A stretch of 64,000 nucleotides of DNA from Trichosporon coremiiforme. Taxonomy: Eukaryota > Basidiomycota > Tremellomycetes > Trichosporonales > Trichosporonaceae. Below, piece by piece: positions 46,111 to 58,018 of this stretch. The position numbers and the translations under genes were made by a program. Positions within the stretch are counted from its first letter, which is position 1; each line of letters opens with the position of its first letter. Where the stretch lies: assembly GCA_039545355.1 (NCBI GenBank), contig BCJJ01000019.1, forward strand, positions 308,076 to 372,075. Direction: 5' to 3'. Under the pieces are notes generated by a model. That model saw nothing but the letters and a program-made list of their open reading frames with translations. It was not told the origin of the DNA and did not search any database.

Positions 46111-49100
46111 TCCCAACCGTCGACAGTCCGACAGTTCCGTCTCGGCGGATCATTCCGGCCGTTCTTAGGACAAACTGATGAAGCTCCACAGCCAAAACAC
46201 TTGAGCGACTGTTGGGACGGGATGCCACATGATCCTCTCTCCGATGCTCTGCACTTATTGGTTCATGGTTTCTCGGTAGCTTGTTGTTTCAATGTGCGGG
46301 AACGCATGGCGTAAGTAGTGTGGTGGCACTCGCTTGTCGCTAATCGGCAGTCACTCCACGTAATACAGGCCCGCCACATGTGCTGACAATTGACCTGATC
46401 CAGATCCTTGGCTCAGAACACATGGAATGCAGCGCCGAGCTGGGAATTTTTGTTGCAGTCGCTGGGCGGATGCGATTGTACATCAGCCTGCGACGCAAGC
46501 TTACAAACTGTGTCAGTGACACTCCATTAATGAATAAGGGAAAGTGGCGTAAGGAGGTGTGCCGAGCAGTCGCTAATGAATAGTGGGGAACGCAGAAAAC
46601 CTCCGCGGGTGGGGATGCCAGGCAGACAGCTGGTCCACAAGGGTGAGTCGGGTTGAATACGTGTACCTTAATCGTTAGGCTTATTAGGACTCCTGTCTTC
46701 AGCGCAGAGACCTGCGAGCAAGGTCGCCCAGTGCAAAGTTCAGGTTTGGCCGCTATCGTGACCAAGGAACGAAGGAACAAAAGAACTTGCAGGGCTCTCG
46801 ACGAAAGGGCCCAACATACGGGTCCACGAGGGCGAGATCTTGGCCCGTCGTGGCGGACGTGCTGGGGAGACCCAGACTTTGGTGTCAAGGGAGGCAAAGC
46901 CGCGCGAGAGAGCATCCGTGCCGTATTGTGAAGGGACGACAGGGCTGCGAGGGATGATAGCGGGGCAGGCGCAAGGGAAACAAGGTTAACACGACACGGG
47001 CGGACGACGAATTTCCCCAAAACTGGACCGGATAAACTACGCGAAAACAAGCAACCAACCATCCTTCTTGACGCACAGGACAGTCACCACGGTGCAGGGG
47101 AGAAGGGCACGGGTGCGTAACGCTTCCAATGAACCTCAAAGCCTATGACCTCCTTTCCTGTTCCTGCTTGACCTGTCTTCGCGAGCTTTAGCTTCCCCTC
47201 CTTCTATGAGCAAGCATAAGCTTGGCTGGCAGCCCTACCGGCGTGACCATGCAAGTCAAGTGCGCACGGAGACTGAAGTATAGCGCAAACTTTAATTCAC
47301 CCTGTCCGACCGAACGAGTAAGTTCATCTCTTTCCCGCCCGAACCTGGATCTTTACGCTGCCGCCGAGGAACCATGCTGCCACAGCGGACTCTGTGTTTG
47401 TGGCAAGCCCTTCGGAAGGAAGCGACGTACGTGGTAGGAGAACCGTGAGAGAGCAAGTGTTGGACGCCTAGCCGCCATTCTGACACGGAGCTGGGGTGTT
47501 GGCAGGAGGCTAGTAGATAATAAACTGGGTCATCTCAATGGGCCGCACACTCTATCTTTGCCCTCGAATGCCTTTCCTCCCTCGCCCTGCTTCTTGTGGT
47601 CTCAGTCACGGTCTGAGGACTTCCATTTTTGGTATTTCTCCATGATTCCCCCACGTTGGCCAATCGAGCTGTGTGGCCCAATCCGCTGGTACAGCGGCTG
47701 GGAGAGCATCCAACTGGACTCGTCGACCGAACAGGACGCCAACGTGCTGACGTGCTGACTTGATACGGCGCCTCGGTTTGTGTGGCATGATAACAGTTGG
47801 TGCAATGAGCACTTCACAGAGGCTGAGGCTGAAGCTGAAGAAGCAGGCAACGACACCCGTGAACAGCGCGTTGGAAGGCAGCTACCACCTGCAATGGCTA
47901 GACCGTACAGTGTCTTCCTAACGGCGAATTAAGCACGACCATGGCTGCGCAGATAAGCGTGGAGATCTTGCCCAAGATCTAACTACAGGACTCTGCAATG
48001 CGGGATCTGAGAGAGAGAACAAAGCGGAACGCTCGTGACAATGTAGCGTGGCTGCTCCGATGCGGGCAACACTGGCTTCTGCGGCCCTCGACTCGATGGC
48101 CCCATCTCGGCGAAGGAGGAGCCACCGCACGGACAGGCGGGCAACCGGCTGGCGCCTCGCAGTGTGTGGGTTGGATATCCAGCTCTCTCGCTGTGCTTTG
48201 GGATCTGCGTGCCCCGATCGGCAGCCGCTGACAATGAAGTAGGTCTTACCGATGAGCTTCGGGTTGCACTGATCCATGCACGGCCGCACCTCCGCAGAGG
48301 CCAGCCCTCAAAGCCCCTCTCGACATTGTGCACTGCGCACCCTGTGCTGCGCAAATGACACAGAAGCACCTGGCGCAGCGCCCCGCCCATCGCCGGGTAT
48401 GGCACCCTCGAAATCCCATGAGCCGTGGGTTGAAAGCTTTGGAAGCTTTACACTTCCCAGCCCCGAGGATCCGGGCTGCTAGAGGCGCTGGCTGGCCAGC
48501 TGGCTCTGGCGGTCACTTCTGGGACTCGCAGTGCGCCTGCATGGCAGTGCCCAGATTGCCGAGCGCTCCGCCTCAAGGGTTGGTGCTACGCAGTCTGATC
48601 AAAAGCCGTGTTCATCAGGAACGAAGTGGCGCTATCGGTAAGTCCCATGATGCCAACCCACCTCGCCCCCACTCTCTCGGAGGACATCAGCCGACGCTCT
48701 GTCCTTCCTTGCCCAGAGCCATTTCCCAGGCCAAAAGAAGGTGGCAGTGGCGTGAGCACAATAGCTCGGATGGCCACCAGACAAAAGGATACTTTACAGT
48801 TTCGCGCGAGGGTGCGCCACGGCGTCGCGCCGTCGAGCACTGCTTCCTGACTGAGCCGGCGATTTGAGCATTCTGGGTGCATGCACAGGTTAGGGAGCGC
48901 AAGAGGCTAGACAGGCGGACCAGGACCGAGCGCAAGCGAGCAACCTCGGGGCTTGCATTTGGCTGATTGGGCCAGGTGGGTTTCCGGGTGCGAGTGCGAG
49001 TCCCATCTCCTCCGCAGCGTCCGATCGCGGGTGCTGAGTCGTGTCGCGGGTCGTGAGCGCATCGAGTGGCGGAACCGAGGATCACAGGCACATTGCCAGG

Positions 49101-52100
49101 AGTGCTGACGGCCAACCAGAGTAGCAGAGGGCGTTACCGACTTGGAAACGGACAGTCAGACAGTCAGTGGCGGTGGCGGCGGCGTCGACTCCTGAGTATC
49201 GGGAGCTGCGACGTGGGAAGATTGTCCATCCCACGTCGGGTTGTTTGCATAGGAGCATCGGACAAGTCGGCTGCCTCATCTATCAACAGACACCAATGTG
49301 CAAAGCGTTGGCCGCCCGCCGAACCCGGAGTTGCTACCGATCTTTCGTGCAGACTTGTTTCATTATTGTTAACCAATGCTAAACCTGCCCTCCGCCCTTG
49401 CTGCGAGAGCACTTGTATTGTCAACTGGCCAATCACATGCGGAGAACGCTGACAATGCGCCGATGTCGGGCCGATGCACCCCTCGGCATTCGCGGCCAAC
49501 GAGCATCGGTAGGAGCGCCGCTAGCGAAAACGTGAGTGGAGGAGGATGGAGGCGAGTGGGCAAGGAAGACCCCGAAGTCCCCGAGCTTCCGCCCATAGGC
49601 TCCAATCAAGGGCGGTGGAGACCAGTGCGGCGCTTATCGTGCAGCTGCGCTGAGTGGCGGCGAGTGGGGTCGGAGGTCGTTTTCCCTGTCGATGGCGCGG
49701 ACAGGCGTTCAGGAGGCGTCGACAGGCATGGTGATGGCTTTAAGGACAGCCCCAGGGCCGGAGTGTCCTGGGTTTGAGGAGCTGAAAGGAACTGAGACAG
49801 CGATCAAGAATGCAGTGAATACGTGCCCTGGTTTTGTACTGATTGTCCGCCGCCCGCTTATGATGGAGACGGCGGCGAGCGTTGTCTCGGCGCAACCACT
49901 GAGAGGCGGCGCCGAGAACGCCACTGTATCCCACTCCGTCTGCGACGCGGCGAGATGATGAGAGGCTCCAGGGCGTAAGCGGGAAATACGAGGAGCCGAT
50001 ATTGGTGGGCAACGCTTGAAGAGTCATACGATAGTGAGGCGATATAGGGAAGCTCCGCTGGCTACACTGGCTCCTGACGCCGCGCCCCACAACAGGCCCA
50101 ACGTCTCGGTGACAAGTGTTGCGAAGTGCATGTCTATGCATTGCAGATGTATACGCAACGCAGCGTCAATCTGATGACCTTCACTCTTGAGTCGAGGGAT
50201 ATCAGGACATGAGAGGACTTTTTTTGCAGCCTAACACGAGTCCACAGACCAGGCCCCAGACTCTCTACTCACCGTTGGTAGGGCTGACAAAGTGACAGGA
50301 GAAGCTATAAGTGAGCTGAGGAGCCAAGACCCCCTCGTGATGTCCTTCGGCGCGGTATTGCATGGCAGAGACAGTCTGGCCAAAGCTGATGCTCGAAAGT
50401 TAGAGGACACAATGACCACTCCGAGATCCAGTCCTGCGTCTTCGCAACGAGAGAAACACATTTGTTGCAGCCTGGAACATGCATGCCAACGCGATGCATT
50501 CGCTGTTCTAACCTGCGTGCATCGCATCCCGATGCGGACCGAGACTGTCAGATAGTGATCAGTTGAATGCCGACCTCCGCGGGTGTCACTCAGGCACGAT
50601 GCCCGATCGAGGAACCGGGCCGTCGATCATACTCTGTCGGGCCAGATTGCACTCCGAAGGTAATCACCTCACAGACTAGCCCGTTGAGCTAGCATTCATT
50701 TGGAGGAGCAAGCACAGACGTACCCGGGTCGCTGGCGGAAGTAGCCGCATCGCCCTGGTCGATACATCAGGAGGCTTGGGCAACGGTCAGGATTCGAGGA
50801 ATGTATACTCGTGATGGCGTGGGCGATCCTCGAAAGCGGACTCGTAAACCCACTCCGTTAAGCTCGGCCATGATCGGCGGCAGCGAGCACGGCCGCCCAC
50901 CCGACTCTGAGGTCTCCCCCAATAAGGCGAAGCGGTAAGGGTCGGCGAATTGTTCGAATTAGGACTGCCGAACCGGAGGGAAAGGGCAGTTGCCTCGCAA
51001 TGCCATAGTCTACACAGCCGCCCCAGCTAAGAGCAACCCGATAGATGCGCAAGGCGCTTGCTAGGCTCAGTTGACTCCGGTGCTTCAGGTGATAGCTGGA
51101 TGTGTTAAAAGGGTCAGAACTCAATCAGCTACGAGTCTCGACGGCATCCCCGCTCGCGCAGCAATAATCGGCCCCAGATCTCCCGTCCAGTGCCGCGTAA
51201 TTCGAGAGCTCATTCAGCGTCGACTCATTTTGCGTCAGTCGCAAGGCATCGACATGAGGCCGATATCGTATTTCAGGGCAACATTAGTGTTTTGATGGGC
51301 ATACAGTATTCAGAACTCCGAGGTCACAGAGGTTGTTCTCTCGGGAGATCTACACTGACGCAGCATCGATCTTGTGCGATCTTGTGCGGGACTCGCTGCT
51401 TCCTTGTCCGAACCGCCGGGGCGGTATCGAGGTTAGAGCCATGGTGTTCTCTCAAATGCTGAGCGCACAATGACGGAGAGAACTATGTCCAAAAGCGTAG
51501 GGCGCGTATCAGTCGCTGATCGGGATTGAATGGAGCGGCGGGCCCGGCAGCGAGGAACGGGTTGCGCGAAGGCGGAGAAAACCGAGTCGAGAGCATGGAT
51601 CGCTGAACTCGAGTCCTACTGCGGGGACCAGTGCGACGCACAACAATGCGACAGAACATTGGCATGAAGGGAGGGGTCCACGTCCGAAACGCTTTCACTC
51701 GTGTGACAACTTTAAGCAAGAGCTTTCCTCTCGGCGAGGCTCGGAACCTTGAAGCGGGTATCCACGGCAGTAATTTCGGCATCGACAACTTGGTCAGTTG
51801 ACCACAGCCTCTAGTAGCGCGATGTGGATGGCCGACATTGATTTCCTTTCAGCTCGAATCCGAAAGCTCTGTCTACTGTGGTCATTTTGGGGGCATTTCG
51901 AGTGTGTGAGGCCGTGCAGGGATCCGAACAGGATTCGACTCCACACATCCTCCCTTCACGGTCATCCAAGCAGTCCTCGCAAGCCGTACAACTGCGCTGT
52001 TCGTTGTCGAATGTTCGTACGCTGGACGTTTGATTGAGGCGCTATCGGTGGCAATTGCGTCACATGGGCAATTGATGTTTCTCCGCGGCGTACCTGAGTA

Positions 52101-53807
52101 GCCACTGAGTCGATGAAGGGCCAACAGTGTGTCGTGCCAAGCTGTCCACCAGTGTCGCCATGCATATGAGAGTGATGCGCGGCGTTGATGATATCGGGGA
52201 GGTAAAAGTGTGTCGAAATGTTATAGAAACTGTTGTATGATGTCCGTGGATGGTTGCCGTGGGGCAGATAGCGGTCATCGCACTATGTCCGCAAACGAAC
52301 CGTTCCTCGCGTCGGGTCGGGCATTTGATGGTGCAGTCGCTTCACATCAGAGTGCGACAGGTCCGACAACTCGGCTCGAGCCCCATGGGTTCCCGAAAAA
52401 CGCTTGCGTTGACTTCTGTACCACGGGCTGTCAACGGTGCGTGGACACATTCGAATGGAACCACCGCGAAGGGGCAATGCCAAAATGAATGCATTGCCCA
52501 CGACAACCGAGTGGCGGCATGCAGCGCCGGGCCCTTCTTCGCCAGATCTTGTGCTCAGCTCTGCGGATTTGATCGCAGCCTCCGAAGCTTTTTAGCCGCG
52601 GCTAACAAGTAGCGCCACGGTGTCCACGAACAATCACGTTCAGAGCGCTACAACTCCGACGGAAGACGGTCTCGAGCAGCTCATCGGATTGTCACGAGAA
52701 CGGCAGTCAAATTGTCCAGCCGGCGGATGACCGCTTCGGCGTTGGCGTAATGACTGTTCGAAGATACCAGGGCGGTACCATGCCACAGAGCTCGGGCCGC
52801 TGATAGGGCGTTTGAGAGGAGACCAAATGGGCCCGCCTGGGGGACCAGGGAACGGCCATGATGTAGTGCCGTTCTCAGTCGTAGTGTTTCGGTAGACAAT
52901 GGGCTGAAACGGAGGCCACTGATGCTGTCGGAAACCCAGTCCTTCAGTTCAACATACAGGCTGGCTCCTCTTCAGCGTTGGGCGTACAGCAGTCGCAATT
53001 ATCGTGTATCGTGGATTGCTGTTGGGCCGAGAAGGGGAGGTGGAAGTGAGGCTTGCTTCCACCGACCCCAGATTGATAGAGACACCGGCGGCTCAGGATC
53101 TTGGATGATCTCGTCACGGGCTCCCGCGGCAGTAGCGAAGGCGGACATTTTGCAGGGCAAGGGCGGCCTGTGACACTATGCCCGCTCATTCTTGAGTCGG
53201 AAATCTCGATGATGACAAACGGCGTCTTCGTTGCGTGCGGAGAGCTGCAGAGGAGCCAGTGAGCAGTAGCCGACTTTGGTGAGCTGTCAGGCGAGGTATG
53301 AGCCACCTTGGGTGACTTTGTATAGTCGTGCGCTTGGATTTCTCATATTTGCGGACTGTCCAAGTCGAACGGAGCAGTTCAATCAGCCTCTGCAATGTTG
53401 TCAGACCACTTGTCCGGGTAGCCTTATTACCTTACTTGCTGTATTGTCTAGTGCTGGTCATGCTCTTTGGGAAGTGGGAGTCCATCGCATCTGAAGGGGA
53501 AAAAGTGTCGACGGGCAGCTGTCGAGGGTGGAATATTGTATGAAGTTGAAGAGTCAAGGGGAACGCAGGGATCCTCTGCAACCTCCACATACTTCGCACT
53601 CCACACGTCGCACACTGTTCGGGCAATGGAGAAAGGGCGATCGATGGCGATAGTTCTCGGTGACTGCCGCCAGCAATGTCGAGCTCTGCAAGATATTGAA
53701 CCTCTTGAGTTGTCAACTTTCATCACCAAAAGCACACAGAAGAGCACGGCCTTGATGGGCAGGGAAGGTCGGGATAAGGAAGGGTTGTCACCAGATAGCT
53801 GGCACTA

Positions 53808-53834
53808 AACTAGGGTCACAGGTTAAGTCGAACG
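53808..53834 (+). repeat. Left terminal inverted repeat
   Basis: 27 bp beginning aactagggtcacagg; matches the reverse complement of 55,538-55,564 at all 27 positions, and is preceded by TA. Confidence 0.95.
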
Positions 53835-54184
53835 GATGCGCACGGTCCCGTCATCGTCAACCTCGCCGTGGCTCATGTTCTGATCCATAACTCATGCAAC
53901 GGTACTCTTTATGCCTAGAAACTCCGCGTAGAGCCGAAAGGAATGCTTGGCAGCTCGGACAAATGGAGCTGCAGAGCGCACCGTGCATACTGGCCACCAC
54001 ACCACCACAATAAAGCTGCATGTCACCACCCTCCTTATCGCCCTAGATCTCAGCCACCGAGGCCTGTGCTTGCCCCAAATCTTTCATGTATCAAGCTCCG
54101 AAGCTGGGCTTTTGGAAAATCCAAGAATTGAGTCGAAACCATGCATATCGGCAGCGGAGTCCGTCCGACTGTCCATCTTTGTGG

Positions 54185-54192
54185 CATATAAG
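54185..54192 (+). promoter_or_regulatory. Putative TATA box of the transposase
   Basis: catataag about 60 bp before the transposase ATG, inside the element, so the gene probably carries its own promoter. Confidence 0.45.
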
Positions 54193-54249
54193 CCTCCTTG
54201 AGTGCCACTTCTCTTCCACAACAGCTCTACCTCATCAGAACTTGCAGCT

Positions 54250-55390
54250 ATGCCTCGCCCTTGCCTCACACCTCGCCGCCGCGCCAAGATTGCGTCCTTG
54301 GCTCGCTACCGCAGCTATTCCTCTGTCGCCTGGGAGTACAACATCGCCAAGAGCACTGTGGGTTACTGTGTGATGTTAGCTCGCCTCCAGGCTCTCATTC
54401 CACCTGCTCTGGCTGTTCTGAACCCTGTCCAGGGGATCCGCATCCCCCGCAGCCACACCAAGCTCACTCCCGACAACCTCAGAGCGATCTACGAGGTCTT
54501 TGAGGCTCAGCCCTTCGCCAGCAATCGTGAGGTGTTGGACACTCTTGCAGACAGAGACATTGTCCTCTCTCTCATGACTCTGCGCCGTGCACGTCGCCAG
54601 CTTGGTTATGGCCGCTTTGTGGCTCTTGTGCGGCCGTATCTAAGCCCCCTTCACAAGGAGAAGCGTCTCGCTTATGCTCTTGAGCAGCAGCGACTCTTCC
54701 AAGAGTGGAGGAAGGTGATCTTCTGTGACGAGGTCCCTCTCTACATTGACCAGCTCCACAGAGCATATGTGACGCGCCCCATCGGTTCTGACCGTGCCAA
54801 TGAGCGGTGAGTGTCTTTCCTGACGTTCTACATGCTGTGGAAGAGTGCTGACACTCAGGTACATCCAGTACACCTTCAGATCGAGCTGTGGGTCGATTAT
54901 GTGCTGGGGGGCTATCTGGTATGGCGGCAAGTCGAAGCTGGTGTGGTTTGACACCTCCCAGTCGACCTCCAAGCGCAAGGGAGTCAATGCGGCCATCTAT
55001 CGCACCCAGGTGACTGAGAAGGAGTTGTTTGATTGCTGGAAGCGTGTCAAGACTCAGTGGCGTGGTTATGGCTTGCCCTGGGTTGTAGAGGACAACGCTG
55101 TCGTCCACACAGCCAAGGCCACCCGTGGCAAGGCAGAGCAACTTGGCATGCGCTTCCTGCCTCACCCTCCCTGCTCTCCTTGCCTCAACCCCATTGAGAA
55201 CCTTTGGAGCAACCTCAAGCGCCGCCTGGCCCGTCTCAACCCTCGTCCCACCACCCAGGAGGGGCTATTCGCTGCCGCTACGGAGCTCTGGAACACCTAT
55301 GATCAGAATGAGATCGACCGACTTATCATGTCCATGCCTAACAGGATCAAGGACACCATCTCTGCTAATGGAGGACACATTAAGTATTGA
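54250..55390 (+). CDS. Tc1/mariner-type transposase (DD34E)
   Basis: Predicted 362-aa protein from exons 54250-54806 and 54859-55390 (52-nt intron with the same gctgac branch site as host genes). An N-terminal helix-turn-helix (TPRRRAKIASLARYRSYSS, then NIAKSTVGYCVML) binds the repeats. The DDE_3 catalytic core has Asp160 in VIFCDEVPLY, Asp264 in VVEDNAVVHTA and Glu299 in LNPIENLWSNLKRRL, with 34 residues between the second and third, the DD34E signature of Tc1. There is no stop or frameshift. The protein excises the element and inserts it at TA. The host-style intron means it is expressed through the normal splicing system. Family call is firm; the subfamily name is not assigned. Confidence 0.95.
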
Positions 55391-55537
55391 TCCCAGGTGC
55401 ACCATGCTTCGTATATAGGTTACCAAGACTCCCATGCACGTGGAACAACTGTTTATAGAGCAAGAAACATGCATATGCATGAGTTATTCGTGGTTGCAGC
55501 GAGGTCGACAGTTCACGGCCTCGTTTGTGGCACCACT

Positions 55538-55564
55538 CGTTCGACTTAACCTGTGACCCTAGTT
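55538..55564 (-). repeat. Right terminal inverted repeat
   Basis: Reverse complement of the left repeat, ending ccctagtt and followed by TA. Confidence 0.95.
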
Positions 55565-55566
55565 TA

Positions 55567-58018
55567 CAGGGCACGGACTGTGTGTTTTGGGTTGAGAAAT
55601 CTCGAATAGTGGAGTCAGGTATGGTCGCACCCAAGCGATTTTCTGCTGCCAAACATCTCGCTTTCGATGCGTGCGTGCTGCGTGAGACGGTTTCCGTAAT
55701 AATGACCGTTCGCACCGTTATAGTGCTCAGGGAGTAAAAGCAAAAGCAACCGACGAGCTTTGCGAAGGGACAGTTCTGCTGCGCGCTTATAGCCGATCCG
55801 GCGACTGAAATGGCTGTGCCTCCGGACACTTTCTGTATCACGGACCTCCTGCAACCAAAGTGGGCAGCCACCCGGAGATCTGCGAAAGGGAAGCTGCGCG
55901 GTCGAGGTCATAGACATGAGACTGTTCACTGACGAGTTCCCTCCACGTATTACGCACAGAACCTAGCACGCTTTCGGTGCAGACTGACGGCTAAGCAGCA
56001 AGCGAGCGCTCATGCGATGAGCACTGAGACGAATCCTTGGAATTGGGTTGTGGGAATCAGTGGGCCCGTCCTGAATGTCGTAATGGGCCAACGCCGACGA
56101 AGACGCGGCCGTGCCCAGGGCCAAACTAACGACCAACCTATTGACGTGCATGCCGAGGCATGTTGTGCTGTTTCATCATTCCTTGTGCTAGATCTATGAC
56201 CTGAGAACGACCAGCCGAGAGCTCAAAACAGAATAAGGGAGAAATGATGAGGATGATGCTACCTGTATGGAGGCTGTCAAGGATACGGCTGGAGGTTATA
56301 AACATGGTGACACACTGTTCGGCGACCAGCTTCGTTGGACCCTTTGGATACTAGGCAGGCACCAGTCAAGTGGCACGAGATGGAGATTTAGTTTTTACGT
56401 TTAAAGTTGTATAGTGTGGCTTACGAATTCTCAACGTCTGACACTCCAAGAAAACGGATCCTTTTTGTCCGAGCGAGGGGACCTGAGGCGGATCTGACTG
56501 AAGACCTGGCCGGTTCTTCGGGCTCAGCTGCTGACACATTCATTCCGCTCATTACCTCATTACCTCGTTCACGGCTTGCCCCAAGTTACCTGGGAGCCTG
56601 CTATCCTGCGTCGCGTCGCTCGCTCCCACGTCCGTATTAACGCATTTCCACGACCATCTCGCACACTATGTCACACCCGTCACCAAGCACCCTCGGTTTC
56701 CTTCTTTCCTGACCCTCCATATTTTGTCTTCCTTGTCTTCCTATCTTGAACTGCGGCTAACTGCACCACTGTGGGACAGGTGAAACTGGCCTGTGCAGAG
56801 TGCTCGTCTGACCCAGGGGCCATCACGAAATTATTAACCACCTTAGTGATCAGAGACACCTTCCTTGCATTACTTACTTGATCACGGACAGCTTACGCAG
56901 CATTATTGGCAGGTTCTTATAACAACGTTCATCCCACCCTTATAACCCTTCATCCCACAGTGCCATACCCGTCACAACGGGGCATTGAACGACACCGCTA
57001 TTACGCAACTCCAGCTCGGCATCACGCACGCATTCCAAAAGGTTTGGGCCGCAAGGAAATATCGATCGCTCACGTCAGCCAAGGACGAACGTCGCGAGCC
57101 ATTTGATCAACCTCTCAGCAGTATTACGCCCCCGTTCATGGCACACCATTCCGCAACTGATGCAGCGTCGTCGGTAATGAACCAGGGCGGGCCGCAGTTT
57201 TCAGGACATCCTAGGGTTCGACTTGCCCGCCAGATTCGGAATAAAATTTCCGTGAATCTGGGAGACTGATCGCCGTAATGGCCGCTGCTTGCCATGAATT
57301 TCCAGATCCTCCCCAGCAATCTGCACGGCGTTCTGTACGGCACTGTACACTGACCCACACAGCTGCATCTGTGCTGCAGCGCAGATATGATGGCTTCTCT
57401 CCGTTCTTTGTACACCACCATTCACTAAACACAGGCTCGATAGCTTTGCCTCAACTCACGCTGCCCCCTTTAGCAGTGTCACAACACAGCCCTGCGTCCG
57501 AGACACCTCTCGGGCACGCGATACGGGAGCTGGGGCCTAGTCGACAATCTGGCGGACAGTTTGAGTGCGGCTCGATGCACATCCCTCCAGGCGATGCTCC
57601 TCACGATTTTGTTGCACCACAGTCTTAGAGGCAGGCCCGGTTCAGTTTGACTGAACGAAGAGCCAGTTAAATAACTGACTGGACATGCGGGTCATGGTCG
57701 ACATGAAAAGCTCACCATTCCTGAAATCTGCAAACGAGCCTTGTTAAGTGATGCAGCTAAGTGCTGACGGTCCAATATGAACATGAATCGTAGACAGATG
57801 ATACTGAACGAATAGGGTTTAAGAAGGACGACCAAAGCTCACTTGTCATTCCGGGCTCACTGTGTGAGATCACAGAAATTGGTAAGTCTAGTCCTGCCGA
57901 ACATCCTTGCAAATCTTCACAGGTCCGGTAGCTCGGGAGTTTAGATGCAATAATGTGATGTACATTGTCTCTATGTCATGGTGATGTCTCCTATGCTGTC
58001 CCTCACACCTCCAGCCAA
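55567..58018. other. Intergenic region, transposon / MPP10
   Basis: 2.45 kb downstream of the element. Open frames up to about 160 codons have no recognised domain. The minus strand at 55,615-55,930 gives Arg/Leu-rich fragments of unclear origin. No RNA gene recognised. Confidence 0.5.

Larger units (their letters stand above)
37987..53807. other. Gene desert of about 15.8 kb
   Basis: No recognisable conserved protein on either strand. Open frames are short (up to about 240 codons, and the longest lie in low-complexity sequence). The first kilobase is a purine-rich tract and presumably the velvet promoter; the rest has more balanced composition than the gene-rich half. It includes a small AT-rich palindrome (46,040-46,110) and short tandem repeats. 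Minus-strand stretches at 51.4-53.8 kb may be remains of a decayed gene. No rRNA, convincing tRNA or retroelement (RT, integrase) motif found by eye. Confidence 0.5.
53808..55564 (+). mobile_element. Complete Tc1/mariner (DD34E) transposon
   Basis: 1,757-bp element bounded by perfect 27-bp terminal inverted repeats (53,808-53,834 and 55,538-55,564) and by TA dinucleotides on both sides (53,806-53,807 and 55,565-55,566), the target-site duplication of Tc1/mariner elements. One transposase gene with one intron lies inside, intact and with all catalytic residues. About 415 bp separate the left repeat from the start codon. Perfect repeats and an open transposase imply recent activity. It sits in the gene desert, beside possible decayed coding sequence. 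Confidence 0.95.

Noticed and set aside
50581..50700. tRNA-like sequence on the minus strand (perfect A-box TAGCTCAACGGG at 50,681-50,692)
   Set aside because: No proper B box (GGTTCCTCGAT in place of GGTTCGANTCC), acceptor arms pair poorly and the T-arm loop would be 10 nt. At most a relic.
55615..55930. Second coding region downstream of the transposon
   Set aside because: About 100 codons, Arg/Leu-rich, no domain, no splice-consistent extension.
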